From assembly GCF_002211365.1 (NCBI RefSeq), contig NZ_LOKZ01000002.1:1-64000 (forward strand): a stretch of DNA of 64,000 bases, in the 5' to 3' direction. How positions within the stretch are numbered: the stretch's first letter is position 1; each line of letters starts with the position of its first letter. Under the pieces are notes generated by a model. It was given only the letters and a program-made list of their open reading frames with translations, made no database searches and was not told where the DNA came from. The translations under genes and the position numbers were made by a program. This document shows, piece after piece, positions 51,392 to 60,802 of the stretch. The stretch is from Rhizobium sp. R711. GTDB taxonomy: Bacteria; Pseudomonadota; Alphaproteobacteria; Rhizobiales; Rhizobiaceae.

Positions 51392-51889
51392 ATGTCTACT
51401 TTGATTGCAATTGTTTATCCGAGCGAAACCAAAGCCGAAGAGGTGCGTCAGCGCTTGTTCGAAATGCAGAAGGAATACCTGATCAAGGTCGGAGATGCCG
51501 TGATTGCGACGAAGAACGACGGTGGCAAGATCAAACTCAATCAATTGGTCAACACCACGGTTGCCGGTGCTGCCTCGGGCAGCTTCTGGGGTTTGCTGAT
51601 CGGTGTTCTGTTTCTCAATCCGCTTCTGGGTGTGGCGGTCGGCACGGCATCCGGCGCCATCGGCGGCGCTCTCACCGACGTCGGCATCAACGACCCATTC
51701 ATGAAGGAACTCGCCGCCAATCTTGATCCGGGCAAAGCCGCCTTGTTCGTGCTGATCCAGGAAATGACCGCAGACAAGGTCCTGAAAGAGATATCGGCCC
51801 ATGGTGGCGTCGTCCTCAAGACCTCTCTTGATGAAACGAAAGAACAGGTGTTGCGCGACGCGTTGCAAAAGGCGGCCGCTGCCAGCTAG
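51392..51889 (+). CDS. DUF1269 family membrane protein
   Basis: The 165-residue protein (MSTLIAIVYPSETKAEEVRQ) matches DUF1269: a ferredoxin-like first part with DAVIATKNDGGKIKLNQ, a glycine-rich membrane pair (GAASGSFWGLLIGVLFLNPL...GVAVGTASGAIGGALTD), and a C-terminal ALFVLIQEMTADKVLKEI strand-helix. Function unknown, often stress-linked. AAGGAGGACTGGTC precedes the ATG. Followed 155 bases later by the AI-2E family gene on the same strand, so the two may be co-expressed. Confidence 0.87.
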   Translation: MSTLIAIVYPSETKAEEVRQRLFEMQKEYLIKVGDAVIATKNDGGKIKLNQLVNTTVAGAASGSFWGLLIGVLFLNPLLGVAVGTASGAIGGALTDVGINDPFMKELAANLDPGKAALFVLIQEMTADKVLKEISAHGGVVLKTSLDETKEQVLRDALQKAAAAS

Positions 51890-52044
51890 TCTACATCGAG
51901 CGGGCATGTCGGCGGCGCGCGCATTTGGGCAGAAGGCAGGCGCGCGCCAGGAGGAAGGGCCTCGCCCGGGGAAGTCTCGCACGCAATGCCACTCCCCGTC
52001 TTCCTGGCGGAGGTTGGAAGATAGACCAACATCCAGGGGCAAAC

Positions 52045-53085
52045 ATGCAGGAAGCAGGCGGCAGTCGCATCATCGGTTCAACGGCAACCGGTATCCTGGT
52101 GCTTGCTTTGCTTTATGTCGCGCAATCGATCTTCGCGCCGCTCATCTTTTCTTTGTTCGTCATCGCGCTCGTCTGGCCTTGTCAGGCCGCGTTGCAGCGC
52201 TTTCTTCCCAAACTTCTTGCACTTCTGATCACCTTAAGCGTCACTATGATCGCGATCGTCGCCATCGGGTCATCGGTTGCCTGGGGGTTTGGCAGGCTGG
52301 CGCAATGGCTCTTCGTCAACGCCGACCGTTTCCAGGCCATCTACGTTAACTGGACAAGCTGGCTGGAAGAGCACGGCCTGGCCGTCGCAGGGCCCCTGGC
52401 CGACCGTTTTGATGTTGCCTGGCTGGTGGGTTTTGTCCAAGGGATGGCTGGACGGCTAAACAGCTTTGCCGGTTTTGCGGTTCTGGTCTTCATCTTCATC
52501 ATGCTGGGCCTGCTCGAAGTGGAAGACTTCACTAAACGTCTCGTCGTTCCCGCAGCACAACCTTACGGAACGCGCATCCTGGTGGCCAATCGAATGCTTG
52601 GCGCAAAATTGCGCCGCTTCATGATCGTTCGCACCTTTGCGAGTATCCTCACCGGGTTGGTGGTCTGGCTCTTTGCGCTGGGTGCCGGGCTCGAACTTGC
52701 AGCAGCATGGGGAGCGATCGCGTTTGCGCTCAACTACATCCCTTTTCTCGGGCCCTTCGTTGCGACAGCGCTTCCGACCCTGTTTGCCATTGCTCAATTC
52801 GAAGCATGGCAAACCGCCGTCGTCATTTTCACCAGCCTCAACTTCATCCAGTTCATCATCGGTAGCTACCTGGAGCCGCGGTTGACCGGGGCGTCGCTGG
52901 CAATATCTCCGTTTGCCGTCATTTTTTCGGTGTTTTTCTGGAGTTTCATGTGGGGCATTTCGGGTGCCTTCATCGGTGTGCCGATCCTTATCGCATTCAT
53001 TGTGTATTGCGCCGGTACGCCGTCTGCAATGTGGATTGCGGCGCTGCTGTCGGGCAGTTCAAGGGCGGAAGCGCATGGGCCATAG
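52045..53085 (+). CDS. AI-2E family (PerM/YdiK-type) transporter
   Basis: The 346-residue protein has about seven to eight membrane helices. PFLGPFVATALPTLFAIAQF and IQFIIGSYLEPRLTGASLAISPF are the conserved end of the AI-2E transporter family, whose members act as exporters or Na+/H+ antiporters. ATG at 52045 follows AGGGG; a frame open from 51925 was rejected as arginine-rich shadow. Its substrate cannot be predicted. Confidence 0.85.
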   Translation: MQEAGGSRIIGSTATGILVLALLYVAQSIFAPLIFSLFVIALVWPCQAALQRFLPKLLALLITLSVTMIAIVAIGSSVAWGFGRLAQWLFVNADRFQAIYVNWTSWLEEHGLAVAGPLADRFDVAWLVGFVQGMAGRLNSFAGFAVLVFIFIMLGLLEVEDFTKRLVVPAAQPYGTRILVANRMLGAKLRRFMIVRTFASILTGLVVWLFALGAGLELAAAWGAIAFALNYIPFLGPFVATALPTLFAIAQFEAWQTAVVIFTSLNFIQFIIGSYLEPRLTGASLAISPFAVIFSVFFWSFMWGISGAFIGVPILIAFIVYCAGTPSAMWIAALLSGSSRAEAHGP

Positions 53086-53605
53086 GCTCAGAAGCAAAAC
53101 GGCGCCACACGGGTACAAAACGACAACATGCGGCCACTCTATAGCGACCTTCTTTACCGATCGTGCATCTGACGGTTGAGGAAAGCGGCCGGACCGGCTA
53201 AATTGCCGGCGGGAGGAATACTGATGCCCGAGGCGGCTTGCCGAATATCCGGACGAGTGCTGGAGATTTCGCATCCACCATGACCGGGCATTCCCCTGAA
53301 ACGTAGACATCAGTTCGCTTGCATCATTCAGACGTCACCTTGTTTCGCTCCCGGGCCTAAGAGGAAAGCACGAATGAACTGCCTATTCTTTTCCGTCGCG
53401 TTACCGAGCCGTTTTTTTTGCGGCAGCCCCGGCCCACGGCATCCCGCTCCATGGGATCGTTTCGTTTCGATGCACCCAAACACAAAGCCGTCCGGCACTT
53501 TCTCCCGAAACGGAATTCTCTCAAAGCCACGCATGAGGGGCGACAATAAGGGCGGTTCTTCTACAGGTAGCGACACGGCCTCGCCTGCGGCCCACAAGAG
53601 GTGAC
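53086..53605. other. intergenic region before the AraC-type gene
   Basis: 520 bases with no supported gene. Short frames on both strands (for example 53374-53604 plus, 53328-53597 minus) have shadow-like composition and no domain. The region should contain the AraC-type promoter. Confidence 0.35.
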
Positions 53606-54745
53606 GTGATGATGGAAGGCGTCACCAACCATGTCAGGGCATCCGGAAGCCAGCCCAGTAGCGGGAGCCTCGCAAACCTTGACCGCAATGCCGTTGCGCC
53701 AATCTCTCTTAACGGAAGGGCATCATCCTTGCCCTCATTCGAATTTTCGACCGTTGGCCTGCCGCGAGCCGACCAGTTCGCGATGTGGCGCGACAGTTTC
53801 GCGCCGATGCTCGAGCTTTCCGATATCGACCCGATGACGGCGAATTTCAAAGGCCGACAGAAACTTTGGGATCTTGGCAGTCTTGTGTTTGCCGAAATCT
53901 CAACGGATCGTCTGGCCTTTTCAAGCCTGCCGGGACATGTACGGCGCGACCCCGTCGACCACTTCACCATGACGGTCCTATTGGCCGGACAGACGCGCAC
54001 CGATGCGCTAAAGACCGCGTTTACCGCGGGTCCGGGAGAGGTCCAGGTCCACTCGCTCGGTCGATCCTTCAATGGCGTTGTCGACAACAGCGAGATGCTC
54101 ATGCTGTTTGTTCCGCGTGATCTTTCGCTAGAGACGTCGGCCACGCTCGGCTCAGCAGAATTCTCCACGCTTGGGACCGGCATGGGGCGACTGTTTTCGG
54201 ATTATCTCGCTGACGTCGCCAATCGACTGCCGATGCTCACTCGGGCCGACCTTCCCGGGCTTGCAGCAGCCACGCGCGCAATGATCCTTGCCTGCGTACA
54301 GCCATCGGCCGATCATATCGAAGCCGCCGAAGCGCCGATTGCCAATGTGCTTCTCGAAAAGGCCCGTCAACTGGTACACACGCGGCTGCTCGACCCCAAA
54401 CTCGGGAGTGAGCTGGTAAGAAAGGAGCTCGGCATCTCTCGCACGCGGCTCTACAACCTGTTCGAGCCCTTCGGTGGCGTGATGCACTATATTCAGCACC
54501 GTCGTCTGCTCAGCGCCTACGCTGCGTTGACTGACCCGAACGACCGGCGTCTTATCTTTCAGATTGCCGAAGAACGCGGGTTCAGCGACGGCGCCGAGTT
54601 CGGCCGCGCGTTCAAGCGAGCGTTCGGCTACAGCCCGAGCGAGGTGAGGAACCGAGGAGGCGGCGGCATTCCCGTTCGCCCGGAACTCGACGATTGCCCA
54701 TCGCAGCAGCGCCTTGGCGTGCTCCTCAGACGTCTCCAGGGATGA
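53606..54745 (+). CDS. AraC-family transcriptional regulator
   Basis: The 379-residue protein has an N-terminal AraC-binding-like ligand domain (about 50-230) and a C-terminal double helix-turn-helix: LVRKELGISRTRLYNLFEPF, then HRRLLSAYAALTD and IFQIAEERGFSDGAEFGRAF...RAFGYSPSEVR, the AraC signature. A 30-residue tail follows. Target unknown; the GltS gene converges from the other side, so it need not be the target. Confidence 0.87.
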   Translation: MMMEGVTNHVRASGSQPSSGSLANLDRNAVAPISLNGRASSLPSFEFSTVGLPRADQFAMWRDSFAPMLELSDIDPMTANFKGRQKLWDLGSLVFAEISTDRLAFSSLPGHVRRDPVDHFTMTVLLAGQTRTDALKTAFTAGPGEVQVHSLGRSFNGVVDNSEMLMLFVPRDLSLETSATLGSAEFSTLGTGMGRLFSDYLADVANRLPMLTRADLPGLAAATRAMILACVQPSADHIEAAEAPIANVLLEKARQLVHTRLLDPKLGSELVRKELGISRTRLYNLFEPFGGVMHYIQHRRLLSAYAALTDPNDRRLIFQIAEERGFSDGAEFGRAFKRAFGYSPSEVRNRGGGGIPVRPELDDCPSQQRLGVLLRRLQG

Positions 54746-54790
54746 CGAGGCGCGCCTTTGAGCGGGCACTCGCCATCTTGTAAACAAAAC

Positions 54791-55996
54791 TCAGCGCACA
54801 AGAAAGCCAAGCGCGGCTGCGTTAGCCAGATCGATAAAGAATGCCGAAACGAGCGGCAGGATGATGAATGCGACCGTTGCAGCACCATGGATCTTGGTCA
54901 CGGCGGTCATGTTGGCGATCGCGGTCGGCGTTGCACCCAAGGAGACGCCGCAAAAACCCGCAGAAATCACGGCGGCTTCATAAGTGCGCCCCATTGCCGG
55001 AAACACCACGAACAGGATGTAGGCCACTGCGACGATCGTCTGGATCGCCAACACGATGGCGAGCGCCGGACCAAGCCCACTGAGGCCCCACAACTGCATG
55101 CTCATCAACGACATTGCCAAAAACACGTTTAAGGACAGCTCCGATATCAGCGAGAGCGCACGGGTGCGCGTCGGCCAGGGCAATTTCGGGACGACGAAGG
55201 GTACGGTGTTGGTCATCACAATTGCAACGAGCAAGCAGACGACAAACAGCGGAAGATTGATGCCAGCCTCGACGATAATCTCATGCAAGGCATATCCCAA
55301 GAGGATGGCAATGTTGGTGACCAGCAGGGTTCGCAGCAGGCTGACATAACTGACATCATCGTGATGGCTGCTTGTCGCTGCCCGCGAGACGCCGATCGTC
55401 AGTTCCTCGCTGGTGCGACCGCTCAGTCGATGACGCTTGATCAGAAAGTGTGCAATCGGCCCCCCGACCAGGCTGGCGATGACGAGACCGAGTGTGGCGC
55501 TAGCAATGCCGACCTCAAGCGCGTTCGCCAAGCCGAAACGGTTGCTTATGATCGGAGCCCAGGCAATGGTCGTACCGTGTCCCCCGATCAGCGAGGTCGA
55601 CCCGAGCAATATCGCAGTACCTGGCGCAAGACCAAGGATCTCGCTGGTCAAAATGGCAACGAGGTTCTGGATGACGAGGAAGACCAAGGTCAGGCTGAGT
55701 AGGATGAGGAAGGGCTTTCCTCCTGCCATCAGATCGGACAACCTGGCATTCAGCCCGACGCCCGTGAAGAAATAGAGAAGCAGCATGTCGCGCGCAGCAA
55801 GCGTGAAGCTGATTTCAACGTTCAGGAACTCGTAGGCAAGCAGGGTCGCCAACGCTGCCACAATACCGCCAGAGACCGCTTCGGGTATGTTCCAGTGCGC
55901 AAGGATCGGAATCGAACGATTGAGGTTGGCGCCTGCAAAGAAGACGAGTATTGCGATGGTAAAGGACAGCAGTCCCGGGACCTCGATCGCCGACAT
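54791..55996 (-). CDS. gltS: sodium/glutamate symporter (GltS)
   Basis: The 401-residue protein has about ten membrane helices and matches GltS: LSFTIAILVFFAGANLNR near the start, YFFTGVGLNARLSDL, GSTSLIGGHGTTIAWAP (the first conserved re-entrant loop) and the C-terminal repeat SAGFCGVSLGATPTAIANM. It imports glutamate with Na+ across the inner membrane. The family assignment is strong. It is a single gene convergent with the AraC-type gene. Confidence 0.88.
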   Translation of the reverse strand: MSAIEVPGLLSFTIAILVFFAGANLNRSIPILAHWNIPEAVSGGIVAALATLLAYEFLNVEISFTLAARDMLLLYFFTGVGLNARLSDLMAGGKPFLILLSLTLVFLVIQNLVAILTSEILGLAPGTAILLGSTSLIGGHGTTIAWAPIISNRFGLANALEVGIASATLGLVIASLVGGPIAHFLIKRHRLSGRTSEELTIGVSRAATSSHHDDVSYVSLLRTLLVTNIAILLGYALHEIIVEAGINLPLFVVCLLVAIVMTNTVPFVVPKLPWPTRTRALSLISELSLNVFLAMSLMSMQLWGLSGLGPALAIVLAIQTIVAVAYILFVVFPAMGRTYEAAVISAGFCGVSLGATPTAIANMTAVTKIHGAATVAFIILPLVSAFFIDLANAAALGFLVR

Positions 55997-56497
55997 ATGT
56001 CACCCCTTCTGATGCCGTCGCCTGGCGCCTTTGCGGTTGCGCATCACCTTGACATGCGAGCTGGATTTGGGCCAGCGCAAATGGCCAGCGTTGACCTCGG
56101 ACGCCGCGAGGCGGTGGTTGTAATCGCTTGCGGATCAACGGTGCGGTCCCCCCGGGACCTTTGACAGATTATCTGGATGCTTCGATCACGGAATGGGGTC
56201 AAGGCAAGCCGCATTACGACCAGCCCGAAGGGGAGCGCCCGTTGCGATCGGTTAACGATCGTTCCGACCGGATCAAGGTGCGCGTACGCACGACTCAAAC
56301 GCGCCCGCCGACCTTGCCAGCCAAATCCTGAAGAAAGTCTAAAGGACGGATGTCATAGAAGTCCAGCGATCAGGATCGCAACGCGCGGTGATGCCAGGTG
56401 CAATGCCGAGCGGTCAACCTCTCGAGGGCATCTGCTCAGATACTGGGAACAAACTTGGGCACAATTCATTTCTCTTTGAGCAGAGAGGAGAAACGAC
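55997..56497. other. intergenic region upstream of the small membrane-protein gene
   Basis: 501 bases without a supported gene. At its right end GGAAC (56446) and CATT (56467) form an EcfG-like promoter for the next gene, followed by GAGGAG. Short frames across the rest have shadow composition. Confidence 0.4.
56446..56470 (+). promoter_or_regulatory. EcfG-like promoter (imperfect -10) upstream of the 99-aa membrane-protein gene
   Basis: GGAAC (56446-56450), 16 bases, then CATT (56467-56470). It differs from the GGAAC-N16-CGTT consensus at one -10 base. Transcription would start near 56478, about 20 bases before the ATG at 56498, which is a good fit. Confidence 0.45.
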
Positions 56498-56797
56498 ATG
56501 ACGTACGACCCCAATGATCCCGTCCGCAACCCCAGCCTGGAACCAGACCTGCGCACGACGCCCCGTCGCCGCCATTCGAATAGCTGGATTGGGTGGGTTG
56601 CCGCGATCGCAGTGATACTCATTGCGGCCTTTGCGCTCACGCAATGGTTTGGCCGGCCGGACACTGACCCCAACCCGACCGCTTCGACGACGCAATCTCA
56701 GCCGATGAAGCCGCCGGTTGCACCTGCTGCACCGTCCAGCGAGCCGGCAACGCCAGCCCCGGCCAACCCTTCGACGAGCGGCACGCCCCAGCAGTAG
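56498..56797 (+). CDS. small single-pass membrane protein with Pro-rich tail
   Basis: The 99-residue protein has a charged N-terminus (MTYDPNDPVRNPSLEPDLRT), one membrane helix (WIGWVAAIAVILIAAFALTQ) and a Pro/Ala/Thr-rich C-terminal tail (PMKPPVAPAAPSSEPATPAP) on the outside. Such proteins are common in rhizobia and unnamed. GAGAGGAG precedes the ATG. An EcfG-like promoter and a strong terminator frame it as a single-gene unit, pointing to a stress role. Confidence 0.75.
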   Translation: MTYDPNDPVRNPSLEPDLRTTPRRRHSNSWIGWVAAIAVILIAAFALTQWFGRPDTDPNPTASTTQSQPMKPPVAPAAPSSEPATPAPANPSTSGTPQQ

Positions 56798-56807
56798 GCA
56801 CGTTGAC

Positions 56808-56845
56808 AAAGCGGGAGACCCTCTCTGGAGAGACTCCCGCTTTTT
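56808..56845 (+). terminator. Rho-independent terminator after the 99-aa gene
   Basis: AAAGCGGGAG (56808-56817) pairs with CTCCCGCTTT (56834-56843), followed by TT. An inner GC-rich stem may extend the hairpin. It lies 11 bases after the stop codon. Confidence 0.8.
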
Positions 56846-57011
56846 GGAGTCTGGCTTGTCGCTGCGAGACGTTCGCAGCGCATTTTGCCAAGAACAACCA
56901 CTGTCCAAGGGTAGGCAGGCGCGTGGACAAACCGCGTTTGCGCAGCAATCGCCCTGAGACGCGCGCAAATTGCGATGCGCATGCTTGACGAAATCCGATC
57001 ACTTCAGTTCG

Positions 57012-57800
57012 ATGGCGCCGAAACAGGCGAACTCGATCATGACAGCCCTTGCAACCGGATGCATTGTCGCACTGCTGTTGGCATGCGCAGCTTTACTTGG
57101 CGCGCGCATCAGCCGGCGTCTGCCTGACCATCACCTGTCCGCAGACTCCAAGGAAGCCATCAAGCTCGCAACCGCCGTTGTCGGTACCTTGTCAGCACTT
57201 GCGCTCGGCTTTTTGGTTGCATCGGCCAAGACGACCTTCGATGATGCAGAAACGGAACTGAAGACATCGGCTGCTCGGCTCGTTCTGCTTGACCGCGTCC
57301 TGGCGCAGTATGGTCCCGAAACGGCAGAGGCGCGCAAGAAACTTGCCGAACTCGTCGAGGCTCGCATTGAGCAGAGCTGGGGAGGTATTGCCGGCCAAGT
57401 CATCGCAACGACAGCGACCAATGACCTCGGCATCGAACCGGTCCAGACGATCGTGCGGGCGCTAATTCCCGAGGACAGTGTCCACCGCCTGCTCAAGATG
57501 CGCGCGCTGGAAGTCAGCGGCGACATAGCGGAGGCCCACTGGCTGGTTCTCGAGACCGGAAACGAGGGGCTGCCAACAGCCTTCCTGGTGGTGCTGACAT
57601 TCTGGCTGATCGTGATCTTCCTGACGTTCGGCCTTCTGTCGCCTCAAAACGGCACGGTCATATCGATCGTTATCGTGTGTGCGATATCGGTTGGAGGTGC
57701 GATCTTCATCGTCATCGATATGGCTCACCCCTACGGCGGCCTGATCTACGTGTCGGATGAACCTTTGCGTGTCGCCCTATCGCGTATGGGGCGCCCGTAA
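57012..57800 (+). CDS. DUF4239 (bestrophin-like) membrane protein
   Basis: The protein has about 262 residues: a first membrane helix (ALATGCIVALLLACAALLGA), the segment KEAIKLATAVVGTLSALALG, and two closely spaced C-terminal helices (VVLTFWLIVIFLTFGLL and VISIVIVCAISVGGAIFIVI), ending MAHPYGGLIYVSDEPLR. This is the DUF4239 layout, related to bestrophin channels. The start is uncertain (57012 or 57039; an upstream ATG at 56970 is less likely). Function unknown. Confidence 0.75.
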   Translation: MAPKQANSIMTALATGCIVALLLACAALLGARISRRLPDHHLSADSKEAIKLATAVVGTLSALALGFLVASAKTTFDDAETELKTSAARLVLLDRVLAQYGPETAEARKKLAELVEARIEQSWGGIAGQVIATTATNDLGIEPVQTIVRALIPEDSVHRLLKMRALEVSGDIAEAHWLVLETGNEGLPTAFLVVLTFWLIVIFLTFGLLSPQNGTVISIVIVCAISVGGAIFIVIDMAHPYGGLIYVSDEPLRVALSRMGRP

Positions 57801-57838
57801 GGGCAGCCCCCTTGAGCAACCCAGGGCCCGCGCGCCGA

Positions 57839-58036
57839 TCAGTGCGTCGCCGCGCGCTTCCTCGATGTCGCGAGAATGTAGTCGTCCGCAATATCGGCGA
57901 TCGCCATGGCTATTTCGCTCGACGAGAAACCGACGAGTTTTTCCCCCTGGATGATCAGATATACGGCTTCCTCAATTTTTTCCCGGCAGGCCGAAAGTCT
58001 GTCGGCGTGATTGATCATGATCGGACGTAGTTCCAT
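57839..58036 (-). CDS. small hypothetical protein (65 aa)
   Basis: The protein is MELRPIMINHADRLSACREK followed by an acidic/hydrophobic helical stretch (EEAVYLIIQGEKLVGFSS) and IAMAIADIADDYILAT. It has no signal or membrane segment and no domain I recognise. ATG at 58036 follows AAGGGCC. The composition is protein-like and not a shadow of the opposite strand, so it is probably real. It is convergent with the DUF4239 gene. Confidence 0.5.
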   Translation of the reverse strand: MELRPIMINHADRLSACREKIEEAVYLIIQGEKLVGFSSSEIAMAIADIADDYILATSRKRAATH

Positions 58037-58517
58037 GGCCCTTGTCTCCGGTCGATACGGCACACGTTGTTGATGTGCGTTGAATGCTGATGTTGGTTAA
58101 GCAGCGCACCTGTTCGTGACACCGAGACGCTGTCGAATGACATCCCACCCGTCGATCACTCAGCAGAAAGGCGTTGCGGCCCATTGTCTCCACAGGAGCC
58201 GGGGTCGCTGAGGCTTCAACTTAACCGTGCCTAAACCATAGTCATGGAAATCGGGAATGGCTTGTGAAATAGACGTGACACCACCATAAATGGATCTGGC
58301 AAAATATATACCGCCACAGGTCGGTAATGGGGTCAGGTCAATATTGCTATTTTGACATATCGGACTTGGCTGGCATTTCACAGGTTTGGGAAATTCGCAA
58401 CAGGATAGAAAAAGGGAGTGATCTATGTGATTCATTTGTTGAAAAAAATTACTCTCGGTTGTATTTTATTCGAAAGTCGTCATATTGCCAGTCTGACACG
58501 AGGAAACGGGGGAAGCC
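58037..58517. promoter_or_regulatory. promoter region of the XRE-SARP-YcaO-TfuA operon
   Basis: 481 bases without a supported gene, noticeably AT-rich from 58230 to 58500 (for example TTGAAAAAAATTACTC and CAAAATATATACC). This drop in GC sets off the RiPP operon and probably contains its promoter; no exact consensus was fixed. GGGGGAAGCC precedes the XRE start. Confidence 0.45.
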
Positions 58518-58961
58518 ATGAAGGCCAAGACTCCAAATGCTATCGATGCTTACGTGGGCGAGCGGGTGAGATTGCGGCGCAAACTACTTGGCATGAGCCA
58601 GGTTAGCCTTTCGGAATCGCTGGGCATTACCTTTCAACAACTCCAGAAGTACGAAAAAGGCGTGAACCGCATAGGCGCGTCTCGCCTGCAACGCATTGCA
58701 GAAGTCCTTGGTGTGCCCATTGGTTTCTTTTTCGATGAGGAAACCTCCCAAGCAGCCGGCCTGCGCTTGAGTGCCGATACCGATGAGGTCGCGCATTTCA
58801 TCGCGTCGAAAGAGGGACTGGCGCTGACACGGGCTTTCATTGCGATCGAAGATCCGAACATCAGGCGAAAGCTGCTTGCACTTGCACGCAGCCTTGGCTC
58901 CACCCACTCCGGGGCCGACGACTACGAGCGTTGGGATCATGCGGCCGAAACACGAGGATAG
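58518..58961 (+). CDS. XRE-family (HTH_3) transcriptional regulator
   Basis: The 147-residue protein has a Cro/C1-type HTH in its first 70 residues: RVRLRRKLLGMSQVSLSESL, then GITFQQLQKYEKGVNRIGAS. A helical C-terminal part (FIASKEGLALTRAFIAIEDP) follows, as in rhizobial HTH_3 proteins of unknown target. It is the first gene of the YcaO-TfuA operon, and its stop is only three bases from the start of the SARP-like gene, so it probably controls that operon. Confidence 0.85.
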   Translation: MKAKTPNAIDAYVGERVRLRRKLLGMSQVSLSESLGITFQQLQKYEKGVNRIGASRLQRIAEVLGVPIGFFFDEETSQAAGLRLSADTDEVAHFIASKEGLALTRAFIAIEDPNIRRKLLALARSLGSTHSGADDYERWDHAAETRG

Positions 58962-58964
58962 CAG

Positions 58965-60782
58965 GTGCTGCATCTCCAGACATTTGGCGAACTGCGTCTG
59001 AAGGACGAGGCAGGCAGGGTTGTGGGTTATCCCGCCAAGGCGCTGTTGACCATGGCCTACCTCTTCACGTGCAAGGGTCACGCGCTTACCCGCCAGGAGG
59101 TGGCAGCATTTCTATGGTCGGATGCCGAGCCCGATCAGGCAGGCCTCAATCTGCGAAAGCTGATTTCCCGCATCCGCCAGATCGATGACAGCGACACCGC
59201 GCCGCTGCAAATCACCGCAGCATCAGTGGCACTGCGCGCCCACCGCCTCACCGTCGATGTGCAGATCCTGGATCAGCCGGGGCGGGCGATGAAGGGGCTG
59301 AAAGCGTGCAGCGATCTGCTTCAGCGCGATTTTGCCGGCAATGTCAGATCGGCAAGCAAGGCGATCGACAACTGGATTGCACGGGAGCAGCGAACCCATC
59401 GGGTCAAATTGCGGCAGATACTTATCGAGACCGCGCGATCTGCCCGGTGCGCAGATGACCACCGGACCGTGTCCGGAGCGGCCCTGCACCTCCTGGAGCA
59501 GGATCCGACTGATGAGCCGATTCGCGCGATCCTACGCGGGCTGCCGGGCGTCGCCGGTCCGGGCGTTCTGCCTGTCAAAGGCGAAACTGCGAACAATGGG
59601 ACGCCTGCTCAAATCCTGGAGCAGGAGCCAGGGCCCGGTTCGGCCCTGCCGCGACTGGTGTTGCTTCCGCCCACCTCGCAAGGTGGTGTCGCGGGGCTGT
59701 CGCTTGCCGCAGCGCTGATCGAGGACGTCACGATAGAGTTGTGTGCCTTACGCAACGTTTCCATCGTCGCCCCACACACCGCAGAGCAGATCCGACGGGA
59801 TTCTGACAAGGCGGCCGCCATCGCTCGCCACTCGATTTCCTATCTCCTCGACACCAGACTTTCCGACGAAGGCCTCTATGCCCAACTTGTCTATTTCCCG
59901 ACCGACGAAATCATCTGGGCGACGCGTTTTCCAATGACTGCGGCAACGCTGCCGACCCAGCGGCGGCTCATTGCCTTGAACCTATCGTCATCTGTCGTGG
60001 ATCAGCTTGCCAGGCGTGAGCAAGCCCGGCTTAGTCTGGAGGCCAACCCGCAGGCCTATCACGCCTATCTTGTCGGTGCGAGCCTGATGGGCAAACTGAC
60101 GCTGCCGCACATTCGCAGGGCAAGAGCGGCCTTCAAGGAGGCTCTAAGATATAATCATGACTTTTCGCCGGCGTTCACCGGCCTTGCACGCACCTATACC
60201 AGCGAGTGGCTGGTGACGGCCCAGGGCAACGGGGAATTGTTGGGCCTTGCCGAGCAGAATGCCTTGAAGGCGATAGAGCGGGATGAGGGTTTCGCCGGCG
60301 GTCATCGGGAACTTGGCGTAACAAAGCTCTACCTCGGCGACGTCGACGAGAGCGTGTCTGCACTCAGCCATGCGGAAGAGTTGAGCCCGCATTTTGCCGA
60401 CGTCATCTACAGCCATGCCGACACACTGGTTCATGCCTCACGTCCCAAGGAAGCATTGGCAAAGATCCAGAAGGCGATGTCTCTCAACCCCATATCGCCG
60501 GACAGCTATCTTTGGTGTGCCGCCGGCGCGAGCTATTTCCTTCAGCAGTACGACGACGCCATGGCCTATGTGGAGGCCATGAAGGACAAAGCGCCCGCTT
60601 ACCGGATTGCCGCTGCGAGCTGCGCCATGATCGGCGACCGCAGGCGCGCACAGTTCTATCGCCAGCGTGCGGAAACACTGAACCCTGTCTTCGACCTGGA
60701 AAAATGGCTCTCCGTCGTTCCCATGAAGGAGCAATGGCAGAAGGATCTCTATAAAGAAGGGCTTTTGAAAGCTGGATTTTGA
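58965..60782 (+). CDS. SARP-like activator with TPR repeats
   Basis: The 605-residue protein starts MLHLQTFGELRLKDEAGRVV and has an OmpR/SARP-type winged helix (PAKALLTMAYLFTCKGHAL, then LNLRKLISRIRQ), followed by a BTAD-like helical region (about 100-200). A middle segment (LVLLPPTSQGG...) resembles the FlgO/TolB-like part of class III cyclase proteins. A TPR-rich C-terminus follows (ALKAIERDEGFAGGHRELG and LSPHFADVIYSHAD). The start is GTG at 58965. SARP-type regulators are rare outside actinobacteria; this form is known in rhizobial and Bradyrhizobium loci. It likely regulates the downstream precursor-YcaO-TfuA genes. Confidence 0.8.
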   Translation: MLHLQTFGELRLKDEAGRVVGYPAKALLTMAYLFTCKGHALTRQEVAAFLWSDAEPDQAGLNLRKLISRIRQIDDSDTAPLQITAASVALRAHRLTVDVQILDQPGRAMKGLKACSDLLQRDFAGNVRSASKAIDNWIAREQRTHRVKLRQILIETARSARCADDHRTVSGAALHLLEQDPTDEPIRAILRGLPGVAGPGVLPVKGETANNGTPAQILEQEPGPGSALPRLVLLPPTSQGGVAGLSLAAALIEDVTIELCALRNVSIVAPHTAEQIRRDSDKAAAIARHSISYLLDTRLSDEGLYAQLVYFPTDEIIWATRFPMTAATLPTQRRLIALNLSSSVVDQLARREQARLSLEANPQAYHAYLVGASLMGKLTLPHIRRARAAFKEALRYNHDFSPAFTGLARTYTSEWLVTAQGNGELLGLAEQNALKAIERDEGFAGGHRELGVTKLYLGDVDESVSALSHAEELSPHFADVIYSHADTLVHASRPKEALAKIQKAMSLNPISPDSYLWCAAGASYFLQQYDDAMAYVEAMKDKAPAYRIAAASCAMIGDRRRAQFYRQRAETLNPVFDLEKWLSVVPMKEQWQKDLYKEGLLKAGF

Positions 60783-60802
60783 CACCCACGAAAGGAAACG
60801 TC

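Noticed and set aside
53374-53604. 76-codon frame before the AraC gene
   Set aside because: No ribosome binding site of note, no domain, and composition like non-coding sequence.
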